A stretch of DNA of 64,000 bases. Source: Pontibacter mangrovi. Its GTDB lineage: Bacteria; Bacteroidota; Bacteroidia; Cytophagales; Hymenobacteraceae. The stretch covers positions 1-64,000 of the forward strand of contig NZ_VFRQ01000013.1 of assembly GCF_006385705.1 (NCBI RefSeq), read 5' to 3'. The translations under genes were made by a program, and so were the position numbers. A model generated the notes under the pieces. That model saw nothing but the letters and a program-made list of their open reading frames with translations. It made no database searches and was not told the origin of the DNA. Below are positions 17,690-25,555 of this stretch, one piece after another (the stretch's first letter is position 1; every line of letters begins with the position of its first letter).

Positions 17690-19142
17690 AATGATTAGCT
17701 GTCTTTAAGTATCCTTTTTCCTGCAAAAGCCCCAGAAAGCTTTTGTAACCCGTTTCATAGCGTTCTTTCATTTCCTCGGTAGGGTGTACTTCTTTGTCTA
17801 CCTGGGTAAGGGCACCGGTAGCCTCCGTAAGGGAAGAGAAATGCGTTTTGGAGGCAGCCAGTATGGCAGCCCCCACAGCGCCGGTGACATGGCGCATCTT
17901 ATAAATGGGCCTGCCCAGTACATTACAGCGGATTTTTAGCCACACATCACTGTTGCTGGCTCCTCCGGCCGTATACACAGCCTTCACTTTTTCGGAAGAT
18001 AACCGTTCAATGAGCTCAAAGGCAAGCCGTTCAAGGTAGGCGACACCCTCCAGGTTTGCCGTAAAACGCATCTCCTCGCTCAGCCCCTCCGGCTCAAAGC
18101 CCCTGGCTGTTGGTGCCAGAAAGGGAAAACGTTCCCCTGACTGCCGCAGTGGCCAGGAAAGGTGCCCGGACGGTATCAGACCTGCCGCCTTTCGGTTGAG
18201 TTCCTCCAGGCGGGAGGAAAACTCAGCCGATACCCAATCGGCACCCGTGTTACTAGCCCCTCCGGGCATCCACCACCCTTCGGGATGGCGGTGGCTGTAT
18301 AACCGGCCCTCCGGATCTATGACTTCCTCCTTTGTGACGCCTTTCACAACCAAGGTGGTACCGATGGTTGTATTCCAATCACCCAGTTTCACCGCTCCGG
18401 AGGCAATTTGCGAGGCGCAGCCGTCGGTCATGCCGGCCACCACCTGCACGTGCTGAGGCAGGCCCAGCTTACGGGCCAGCGCGGGAAGTATAAGGCCAAT
18501 AGGCGTTCCTGATGGAACTACTTTTTGCAACCACTCCCGTTTCAGCGGCAGCTGCTCGCAAAGGTAGTCCGGCCACTGGTGGTGCTTGACATCATAGCCT
18601 GATTTGAGTGCGTTTGTTGCGTCAGTTATATCAAAGCGGCCGCAAAGTTTGCCAATGATGTAGTCAGCCGCATGCACCCATAGCGCCAGCTTTTGTGCCT
18701 GCTCAGGATAATGCTGTACGTACCACACCATTTTAGAAAGCCCGCTGGAGGCATTAAAACCAGTATAGCCGTTGGGCATATACTGTAAGGCAAGTTCACG
18801 GCAAATCTCTCCCTCCCTGGCAGAGCGCTTGTCACTGTACATGATGGCATTGTGCAGGGGGGCATGGTGGGTGTCGAGCGGAATAACCGTGCCGGAGGTT
18901 GAAGTGACCGATACCGCCTTTACGTCTTGTAAGTTTATCGTCTTAGCGGTATGCTCCAGGAGCGCGCGTAAGGAGCGCAAGCAGGAGTCCCACCACATTT
19001 GAGGCGATTGCTCCTCTCTGGATTGGCTGCTAAGGGCAAAAGCTTCCTCGCTGCTTCCCAGCATACTACCTTCCACATCCAGAAGCACGACACGGGCCCC
19101 CTGCGTCCCGATGTCTATTCCTAAAAAATAAGGTGCTTTCAT
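17682..19142 (-). CDS. FGGY family carbohydrate kinase (xylulokinase/D-ribulokinase-like)
   Basis: This 486-residue kinase has the N-terminal ATPase motif LGIDIGTQGARVVLLD, the substrate-side sequence YSDKRSAREGE, and a second phosphate-binding segment LGDWNTTIGTTLVVKG. The C-terminal adenosine motif is AVYTAGGASNSDVWLKI, followed by GAVGAAILAA. PGGASNTGADWV resembles D-ribulokinase/xylulokinase relatives of plants and cyanobacteria more than glycerol kinase. It would phosphorylate a ketopentose or polyol after import. The start overlaps the LsrK-like kinase gene by 4 bp (ATGA) and the end overlaps the histidine phosphatase gene. The exact sugar is not determined by sequence. Confidence 0.92.
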   Translation of the reverse strand: MKAPYFLGIDIGTQGARVVLLDVEGSMLGSSEEAFALSSQSREEQSPQMWWDSCLRSLRALLEHTAKTINLQDVKAVSVTSTSGTVIPLDTHHAPLHNAIMYSDKRSAREGEICRELALQYMPNGYTGFNASSGLSKMVWYVQHYPEQAQKLALWVHAADYIIGKLCGRFDITDATNALKSGYDVKHHQWPDYLCEQLPLKREWLQKVVPSGTPIGLILPALARKLGLPQHVQVVAGMTDGCASQIASGAVKLGDWNTTIGTTLVVKGVTKEEVIDPEGRLYSHRHPEGWWMPGGASNTGADWVSAEFSSRLEELNRKAAGLIPSGHLSWPLRQSGERFPFLAPTARGFEPEGLSEEMRFTANLEGVAYLERLAFELIERLSSEKVKAVYTAGGASNSDVWLKIRCNVLGRPIYKMRHVTGAVGAAILAASKTHFSSLTEATGALTQVDKEVHPTEEMKERYETGYKSFLGLLQEKGYLKTANHYA

Positions 19143-20599
19143 ACCACCTCCTCTTCTAAAACCCCGCGCCTGAAACTACGGCGTGTCTTTCGCCACTCTT
19201 CTAGCTGTGGATCATACTCCTGCTGTGCAGGGTATACCGTCTCAGCTACAGCCGTGTGCCCTTCCTTCCTGCCGATGGCCTGGTTGCAGACCAAGGCGCC
19301 GCCTACCACAGAGGCCTGCTCAAAGCCTTCGCGCAGCAGCACTTTTTTATTTAACAAGGTGGCCATAAACTGCCGCAGCATCGGACTCTGCATCCCGCCC
19401 CCACAGGCCCACACGTAATCCAGTGTATGGTCCGTTACCTGACACAGGGCATCATAGTTGGCTTTGATGCAGCAGGCGATGTCCCAAAGGGCGGCACGCA
19501 CAAAACAGGCACGTGTCAGCTCATGCGACACGGGAACATTAAAGGAAAACCCGCCACGGATGACCGGCACTTTCTCGTCTGCGATCAATGAACCCAGCGA
19601 GGCAACGCATTGGGAAGCAGGTACTGCGGCGAGCTCACGCTCAATCACCTCATAACTCTCGTTGGGGTAAAATATTTCTTTCAGCCGCTGATAGTTCAGT
19701 CCGGTTACCCCGGCGTTTGTCTCCAGTATGAAGCGGTCTTTTTCCACATGACGGTTTGTCCAGGTGCGCTCCTGCGCATCCACTCTGTAGGCGGTCATAA
19801 TTTTGGTGACAGGCGTAGTCGTACCAGAGACGATCACAATGTCATCAACGGAAGGGCGCGTGCTCTTAATGGCCAGCTGTGTGTCTGCCCCCCCGACCAC
19901 GACGACTGTCTCAGGTGAAATTTGCAGCCTCCGGGCATATGCGGGCAATACTTTACCCAGAATCGTACCCGAAGCGCGCAGCTCGGGCAATATCCGGCTG
20001 TCAAGGCCAAAAGCGGTGCAGAGTTCTTCTGACCAGCTCTTACTGGCCACATCATACAACTGGGTCTCTGAGGCCTGTGAGTGCTCATAACTCTTTACGC
20101 CGCTCAGCTGGAACTGCGCCCAATCGCTAATGCTCAGCATGGTCTTGCAGGCGTTGAATAATTCCGGCTGCCGCTCCCGAAGGCCCACTACTTTCAGGGC
20201 GGAAAAAAGAGAAGAGGGGTAACGGCCCGTCAGCTGATAGATGCGTTCCTTGTCGGTGAGCATGCTTTCCCACTCGCGCCCCCTGTGGTCGTGGTTTGGG
20301 AAGCCGATGAGCGCCCCTCCGTCTTCTGCTAATAAAACCACGCCCTCACGCTGGCTGGATGCCGTTATGGCCTTTATAGACCAACCTGGAAGCTGCTGCA
20401 ACGCGCGTACAGCCAGCGCAAGGATCTGCTCCCACAACATGGCCGGGTCGAACCAAAGTGCATCGGGGTACCGGGTATCTGTCTCGTAGCGAACACTGTC
20501 CCGCTCCACACAGAGCACCTTGCCCTGGGGGGTAGCCACCGCCACGCGCACGTTGCCTGTACCGATGTCTAGGATGAGGTATGCTTCTTGTGTTGCCAT
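19139..20599 (-). CDS. FGGY family carbohydrate kinase, LsrK-like
   Basis: The protein has 486 residues and is related to autoinducer-2 kinase LsrK. Visible features are YLILDIGTGNVRVAVATPQG at residues 7-26, ITASSQREGVVLLAEDG, MLSISDWAQFQLSG, VVVVGGADTQLAI and the C-terminal adenosine motif YVWACGGGMQSPMLRQF. LsrK phosphorylates the four/five-carbon AI-2 precursor, and other members of this branch act on polyols or ketoses. No other lsr gene (lsrB, lsrF, lsrG, lsrR) is nearby, so a signalling role is unsupported. It lies 5 bp after a D-2-hydroxyacid dehydrogenase gene and overlaps the next FGGY kinase gene. Two different FGGY kinases in tandem suggest two substrates or two isomers. Confidence 0.88.
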   Translation of the reverse strand: MATQEAYLILDIGTGNVRVAVATPQGKVLCVERDSVRYETDTRYPDALWFDPAMLWEQILALAVRALQQLPGWSIKAITASSQREGVVLLAEDGGALIGFPNHDHRGREWESMLTDKERIYQLTGRYPSSLFSALKVVGLRERQPELFNACKTMLSISDWAQFQLSGVKSYEHSQASETQLYDVASKSWSEELCTAFGLDSRILPELRASGTILGKVLPAYARRLQISPETVVVVGGADTQLAIKSTRPSVDDIVIVSGTTTPVTKIMTAYRVDAQERTWTNRHVEKDRFILETNAGVTGLNYQRLKEIFYPNESYEVIERELAAVPASQCVASLGSLIADEKVPVIRGGFSFNVPVSHELTRACFVRAALWDIACCIKANYDALCQVTDHTLDYVWACGGGMQSPMLRQFMATLLNKKVLLREGFEQASVVGGALVCNQAIGRKEGHTAVAETVYPAQQEYDPQLEEWRKTRRSFRRGVLEEEVV

Positions 20600-20604
20600 G
20601 TTGC

Positions 20605-21606
20605 TTAGCTTTGGAGTGTCAGTATAGATCTATTAACTAACTGCCTGAGGTCTTTCTTGCCTTCCACAAACCACTTCTGAAGGGCACCGTTCATGATATC
20701 GGCATGGTGATCCTCCACTTCGAAGGTTGCCCCTGCTATGTGCGGTGTGGCCAGCACGTGCGGCATATGAATGATTTTGTAATCCGTCTCATCCGGTGGT
20801 TCATGGTCAAACACATCCAGGATGGCGCCCCGGATCCGCTTGTTCTCCAGCGCGTCCAGCAGGTCCTCCCGTTTCACGACGGCCGCGCGCGCCGTATTGA
20901 CAAAAATGGCTTCCGGCTTCATGCGCGCTATAAGCGAGGCATCTATCATGTGGGTCGTCTGCGCTGTGACAGGCAGGTGAATGGAAACGATATCACTTGT
21001 CTCGAAAAGCTCTTCCAAGGTGGTCTTCCTGTAATCCGGATCCGGTGAGTCCAGGTAGGGATCGTAGAATTGGATAGCGCATGGGTAACAGCGCACCATC
21101 TCGGCAATGCGCTGCCCGATCGCCCCGAAACCCACCATTCCGATGGTTTTCCCGGCCAGTTCATTCCCTTTGAACTGCAGGTAGGACGTGTGAGCGCCGG
21201 CTTCCCAGTTTTCCCCCTCCAGCCATGCACACCCCGCCATGGTATGACGCAAAAAGGTAATCACATTGGCCACGAACATTTCGGCCACGGCCTGTGCGTT
21301 ACGGGCCGGCGTATTGAAAACGGGAATGTCTAATGCCGTGGCCGTGGCAACCGCTACATTGGAGGGCGTGCCACGGCAGACACCGATAAACTGCAGGTCG
21401 GGGTAGGTCGTAATGACCTGTTCTGTGACCTGATCGTGCTCTGTGATGAGTGCCTCGGCTTTGGTTTGCGCCAGCAGGGCCGTGAGCTCCTGCTCATTGT
21501 AGGCACGGCCATGCGGCTTCCAGGGTTTATATATAACTTCTCCAAAAGTCTCCTGCAGTTGCTGTAGCGCTTTTTCATGGTAAGGCGCTGTGATTAAAAT
21601 CCTCAT
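20605..21606 (-). CDS. D-isomer-specific 2-hydroxyacid dehydrogenase
   Basis: The 333-residue protein shows the full family pattern. The NAD-binding motif is MVGFGAIGQRIAEM at about residues 160-172. The catalytic arginine is in VNTARAAVV, the glutamate in ILDVFDHEPP and the histidine in ATPHIAGAT. It resembles the phosphoglycerate-dehydrogenase-like branch but lacks an ACT domain. It should interconvert a 2-hydroxyacid and a 2-ketoacid with NAD(H). It sits 87 bp after the MFS carrier gene and 5 bp before the LsrK-like kinase gene, so it is part of the catabolic operon. An aldonate-type intermediate is one possible substrate, but this is inference. Confidence 0.93.
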   Translation of the reverse strand: MRILITAPYHEKALQQLQETFGEVIYKPWKPHGRAYNEQELTALLAQTKAEALITEHDQVTEQVITTYPDLQFIGVCRGTPSNVAVATATALDIPVFNTPARNAQAVAEMFVANVITFLRHTMAGCAWLEGENWEAGAHTSYLQFKGNELAGKTIGMVGFGAIGQRIAEMVRCYPCAIQFYDPYLDSPDPDYRKTTLEELFETSDIVSIHLPVTAQTTHMIDASLIARMKPEAIFVNTARAAVVKREDLLDALENKRIRGAILDVFDHEPPDETDYKIIHMPHVLATPHIAGATFEVEDHHADIMNGALQKWFVEGKKDLRQLVNRSILTLQS

Positions 21607-21693
21607 CTTTCTCTTTCGTTAGTAATCTTGTAAAATGCTTTCCTGAAGGTCCCATGCCAGGCACCCATCCTTAAGGCCTGCACTGCATGCCCT

Positions 21694-22989
21694 TCAATAT
21701 ATTTCTGCCACAGTGCGTATGGACGTGTTCTGAGCAATGGGCTGCGCTGGTTGGGTTTGGGGAAGTGAAATAAAGCGTGTGAGCACAGCACTTAAAAAAT
21801 ACAATCCAGCCAGGACCCATATAAGCCCTTCCCCGCCGATGGTACCGATCAAGAGGCCCACCAGGGCCGGACCTAAAAACACCGGAAGACCCGCCCCCAG
21901 GTTCAGGATGGCCATGGCTGCGCCCTTGTCCTTGCTTACAAGCGAAGGTACCAGCGCCGACAGCGGCACATAACCTGCTAGCAAGGCCCCCCACAGCACC
22001 CCTGCCGCCAGCACATACCAGTAGTTTCCTCCCCCCCATTGTGGGCTGTAAAAAAAGGCAAGCGTAGCTAAACCACAGCCAACGCCACCAAACCACATGA
22101 TCGTGTTGCGCCAACCTAGCCGATCCCCCACAAAGCCGAAGATCAGGTTGAACAGGATGTTTGCCGTGAAAATAGTCCCCCATATCTGCAGCCATTCGGT
22201 GGTTGAAAAGCCATGGATGGCCATATAAGAGGGAAGAAAAACGGGGAAGGCAAACTGCGCCGTGGTATTGATGACGCGCACGATGCCGCCCAGCAGTACC
22301 TTTGGCTCCTGGCCTACGATAGTCAGGCCCTTTACGAGCTCCTTTGCCCTGGCACCGGCACTTTCCCGCACACGCGGCGCAAACTTGTCTTTGTTGAGCC
22401 CAAGCGCGAAAAAGGCCCCCACCCCTACCCAAAAAAGGGAGCTCCACATGGTGTTCAGATACCCTAATGTCACAATAGCCCAGCTGGAGTAGTAGGCACC
22501 CAGCACGTTTAGCCCGCCGGTAAACACGAACCAGAACCAGCCCACCGCCCTGCCCAATTTCTGTGCTGGGCAGCGATAGGTGATCCATACCAGGAAAGAA
22601 TAAGCAAACAACGGATAGCCGAAGCCGCGGACAGCATACGTTACTAGCATAACCGGGTAATTTAAACCGGTCATGCCATAACCAATAAAGCCAACCGTAC
22701 CCACTACATACAGCACCAGGCCTAGGGCCATCGTTCGTTTTGCCCCATACCCCTGCGCCAGCACGCCAGAAAACCAGGAGGAGATGGCGATGGTAACGCC
22801 ATAGCTGGTAAATAGCAAAGCAGATTGCTGCATCGAAAGCCCGTGCTCCAGTAAGTAAGGACTGAGCCAGCCCTGCTCCAGGCCATCCCCCATCATAAAG
22901 ATCAGAATACCTACATACCCCCAGCCCAAACGAATAGGGATACCGGCCTTGTCGGCCAACACGTTACACATTTTGAGAAGTCTTGGCAT
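21694..22989 (-). CDS. MFS transporter, RbtT/DalT/CsbX-like polyol carrier
   Basis: A 431-residue integral membrane protein with about 12 hydrophobic segments. The N-terminal signature GWGYVGILIFMMGDGLEQGW followed by LSPYLLEHG closely resembles the ribitol and D-arabitol carriers RbtT/DalT (family pattern WGYVAI..FM.GDG.E). SGVLAQGYGAKRTMALG between helices 2 and 3 is the usual MFS loop motif. It should import a polyol or related small molecule by proton symport. It lies between the Tat-exported phosphoesterase gene (145 bp upstream) and the 2-hydroxyacid dehydrogenase gene (87 bp downstream). This carrier is the strongest hint that the final imported product is a polyol. Confidence 0.88.
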   Translation of the reverse strand: MPRLLKMCNVLADKAGIPIRLGWGYVGILIFMMGDGLEQGWLSPYLLEHGLSMQQSALLFTSYGVTIAISSWFSGVLAQGYGAKRTMALGLVLYVVGTVGFIGYGMTGLNYPVMLVTYAVRGFGYPLFAYSFLVWITYRCPAQKLGRAVGWFWFVFTGGLNVLGAYYSSWAIVTLGYLNTMWSSLFWVGVGAFFALGLNKDKFAPRVRESAGARAKELVKGLTIVGQEPKVLLGGIVRVINTTAQFAFPVFLPSYMAIHGFSTTEWLQIWGTIFTANILFNLIFGFVGDRLGWRNTIMWFGGVGCGLATLAFFYSPQWGGGNYWYVLAAGVLWGALLAGYVPLSALVPSLVSKDKGAAMAILNLGAGLPVFLGPALVGLLIGTIGGEGLIWVLAGLYFLSAVLTRFISLPQTQPAQPIAQNTSIRTVAEIY

Positions 22990-23111
22990 AGCTGATTCCT
23001 TTTCTGGTTATGGACCTATGAATGAACATTTGATAGTACTAAACCTGAAGCGGAGCAAGCCTGCAACACGTCCCTTGTGTGCTCCTTTTCATGTAGTCAG
23101 CCCAGTGGCTT

Positions 23112-23129
23112 ACCGCTATAGGTAGCGGT
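23112..23129 (-). terminator. Short hairpin after the EEP phosphoesterase gene
   Basis: ACCGCTA and TAGCGGT form a 7-bp stem around TAGG, starting 5 bases after the stop codon. There is no U tract on the minus strand, so it is more likely a weak or processing structure within the operon than a full terminator. Confidence 0.3.
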
Positions 23130-23134
23130 CACGA

Positions 23135-24079
23135 CTACTTTTCAGTTTCCAGCATTAAATCCGCTGAAACAAAGTAATGGTCACTGGGATACTGGTCCCC
23201 TTTGTGGTCTTTGATGATCTCAGCCGAGCGGGCGGTACCGCCACCACGGAAGAAAATGAAATCTATTTTTTTGCGTTTGTCCTTTTTGGGATGGTTCTCA
23301 CCCTGAAACGAGTGTACCGTAAAACCGGCTTCTTCCTCCCCATGGACAGCCGCGTACGAGTCTGTCCACCCCTCCTGGCGGATAATCTGGTACACCGGGT
23401 TGTCAATCCCCACATTGAAGTCCCCGGCCAGGAGCTGCACATAGCCGGGGCTGTATTGCTTAATCTCTTCCATCACCATCCTGATCTGCATCTCCCGAGC
23501 ATGCTGGCTCTCATGGTCCAGGTGCAGGTTCACCACCCTGAAGTCGAGGCCGGATCTCCTGTCTTTCAGGCGTACCCAGTTGACATGCCTTGCCCGGGCC
23601 GTGTCCCAGGACATGCTGCCGCCGATGTGCGGCGTGTCAGATAACCAGTAATTGCCGGCCGAGACAAGCGCATAACGCTTTTTGGAAAAGAAAATAGGGT
23701 TTTTCGCTATACCGTGATAGCCTTCCTGGTGTGCATCCATTTCCGGCCCTTCGAAACCATAGGAAAAGAAGTCAGGAAAAGCCCGCTTTATATCTTCGTT
23801 CTGCACCCGGAGGACTTCCTGCAGGCAAATAATGTCGGCCTGCTGCGCGCCAATCACGTGTAAGCATAGTTTTTTGCGCTCACCCCACCCGAAGCCCTTG
23901 GCTTCATCGGCAGGCAGCGCCACACGGATGTTACAAGTCAGCACTTTGTGTGCAGCACCCGCCTTTCCTATCGGGGCAGGCGCGTGGGCATAGAGCGCCT
24001 GCGGCAGCATGGGAAGAGCGAGCGCCACTCCCATGCTTTTCACAAAGCCTCTTCTCGAGAAAATAGGTTTCGATGACAT
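23135..24079 (-). CDS. Tat-exported endonuclease/exonuclease/phosphatase (EEP) family phosphoesterase
   Basis: The 314-residue protein begins with a twin-arginine signal (FSRRGFVKSMGVALALPMLP, residues 8-27). The EEP fold motifs follow: LTCNIRVALP, IICLQEVLR with the metal-binding Glu, VVNLHLDHES, LLAGDFNVG with Asp/Asn, and the terminal SDHYFVSADL with the catalytic Asp-His pair. Lack of nuclease-specific features and Tat export fit a small-molecule phosphodiesterase/phosphatase (sphingomyelinase- or inositol-phosphatase-like relatives exist). The Tat route implies folding with metal in the cytoplasm. It lies 14 bp after the FAD oxidoreductase gene and is one of five exported phosphoesterases in the locus. 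Confidence 0.9.
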   Translation of the reverse strand: MSSKPIFSRRGFVKSMGVALALPMLPQALYAHAPAPIGKAGAAHKVLTCNIRVALPADEAKGFGWGERKKLCLHVIGAQQADIICLQEVLRVQNEDIKRAFPDFFSYGFEGPEMDAHQEGYHGIAKNPIFFSKKRYALVSAGNYWLSDTPHIGGSMSWDTARARHVNWVRLKDRRSGLDFRVVNLHLDHESQHAREMQIRMVMEEIKQYSPGYVQLLAGDFNVGIDNPVYQIIRQEGWTDSYAAVHGEEEAGFTVHSFQGENHPKKDKRKKIDFIFFRGGGTARSAEIIKDHKGDQYPSDHYFVSADLMLETEK

Positions 24080-24093
24080 GGCTCGGCAAGAAG

Positions 24094-25500
24094 TTATGAA
24101 GTCGCGGAGGCTGTCAGCGCCGGGGCATTGAGGTAGGCGCCCGTCTCCAGCAGTTCAGCCCGTAGCTTTTGCACATCCAGTTTGGAAGGGCGCACGCCGT
24201 CTCTGACGGCCAGTTTAGCCGCACGGCCCGCTGCCTCGCCCATGGCCATGCAAGGCGCCATAACCCGGATAGCGGACATGGCCTCATGCGTCGTTGAGAT
24301 GCAGCGCCCTGCCACCAGCAGGTTTTCCACCTGAAGGGGTACCAGGGAGCGGTAAGGGATATCGTAGCAGTCACCGCACCATTCCAGCGTGCAGCCTCCC
24401 CCTTCCGGATGGTGCAGATCCAGCGGGTAGCTGGCCACGGCAATGGCGTCTTCAAACCTGCCACAGCCCATGATATCGTCCCGGTTCATCACGTACTGGC
24501 CCACAATGCGCCGTGTTTCGCGAATTCCCAGGAAAGGAGCCGTTTTGCTGAAGTACGATTCCTCGAAGCCTGGCACATAATGCATCAAATAACGATGAAT
24601 TTCCTTGATCTGCTCACGTCCTTTGATCTCGCCGTGAGACAAGCTCTGCGGGTCCACGCCGTTCACGCCCTGTACGCTTGACATGTTCACCCACACTTCC
24701 CCCTGTCTGAGCCCGGTGATGACAATGGTGCGTTCCGTGGGAAGCTTATACCCCTCTGCTTTCGCCTGCTGCATCAGGTTGCGCAGTCCCACCACGATAA
24801 ACTGCTGATTCTGCCCGAAATACTCATTGGGTATAAAGTCTGTCAAGTAGGTTCTTGGCTCCTCGGTGATGCTATGGCGAAGTTTTTCCGTGTCAACGCC
24901 ACCCAGGCAGAACATCATGGTAGGAGGCTGCATGCCTCCCTTTTCGTTTCCCTGCTCGGTGGGCACGCCGGCGCGATACGCCACGTCGGCATCGCCCGTA
25001 GTGTCAATGACAACTTTGGCGAGAATGACCTCCCGGCCGGCTTTGCTCTCAATCACCACGCCACGCAGCGCATCCCCCTCCATGATCACATCTACACAGA
25101 AGGCATACAGGAGCACATCCACGCCACTCTCCACCAGTACTTCCAGGGCAACAGCCTTTACGGCCTCCGGCTCTACCAGCGTAATGCTCATATGCAAGGG
25201 GCACGGGCGATGCTCACTGGCAGCCTGCTGCGCAGCCAGCCTGTCGATAAACTTCTGCGGAAGGCCTTTTATGATTTGGTTGCCTTTCTGGCCCAGAAAC
25301 CCGAGTATGGGCAGACCGATGGTCATATTGCCGCCCACAAAGCTCCTGCTCTCAATAAGCGCCACCTTTAGCCCATCTTCCGCCGCCGCCTGTGCCGCCA
25401 TGATACCCGAAGGTCCACCGCCTACGACCAACACATCCACCTCTTTTCGCACAGACACCTCTCTTGCAGGTATAGAAATCTTATTATTTACCATCATCAA
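24094..25500 (-). CDS. FAD-dependent oxidoreductase (FAD_oxidored family)
   Basis: This 468-residue protein has an N-terminal dinucleotide-binding motif (VLVVGGGPSGIMAAQAAAED) and the GGNMTIGLPILGFLG segment typical of the FAD_oxidored family PF12831. A C-terminal FAD-binding part follows (LVAGRCISTTHEAMSAIRVM, then MAMGEAAGRAA). There is no signal peptide, so it is cytosolic. Members are often found with sugar-utilisation genes, but their substrates are mostly unknown. In this locus it is the only obvious redox enzyme able to act on a polyol besides the 2-hydroxyacid dehydrogenase, because no short- or medium-chain polyol dehydrogenase is present. It sits 55 bp after the SSS symporter gene. 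Confidence 0.88.
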   Translation of the reverse strand: MMMVNNKISIPAREVSVRKEVDVLVVGGGPSGIMAAQAAAEDGLKVALIESRSFVGGNMTIGLPILGFLGQKGNQIIKGLPQKFIDRLAAQQAASEHRPCPLHMSITLVEPEAVKAVALEVLVESGVDVLLYAFCVDVIMEGDALRGVVIESKAGREVILAKVVIDTTGDADVAYRAGVPTEQGNEKGGMQPPTMMFCLGGVDTEKLRHSITEEPRTYLTDFIPNEYFGQNQQFIVVGLRNLMQQAKAEGYKLPTERTIVITGLRQGEVWVNMSSVQGVNGVDPQSLSHGEIKGREQIKEIHRYLMHYVPGFEESYFSKTAPFLGIRETRRIVGQYVMNRDDIMGCGRFEDAIAVASYPLDLHHPEGGGCTLEWCGDCYDIPYRSLVPLQVENLLVAGRCISTTHEAMSAIRVMAPCMAMGEAAGRAAKLAVRDGVRPSKLDVQKLRAELLETGAYLNAPALTASATS

Positions 25501-25555
25501 TTTTGAGTTAATAAGTCTTTATCAATTATCGTTCTTTTACTTTTCCTTAAACCTA

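Noticed and set aside
19139..22989. Autoinducer-2 uptake and signalling operon
   Set aside because: Only the kinase resembles the Lsr system. There is no LsrB-like binding protein, ABC transporter, LsrF, LsrG or LsrR, and the neighbours are phosphoesterases and a polyol carrier.
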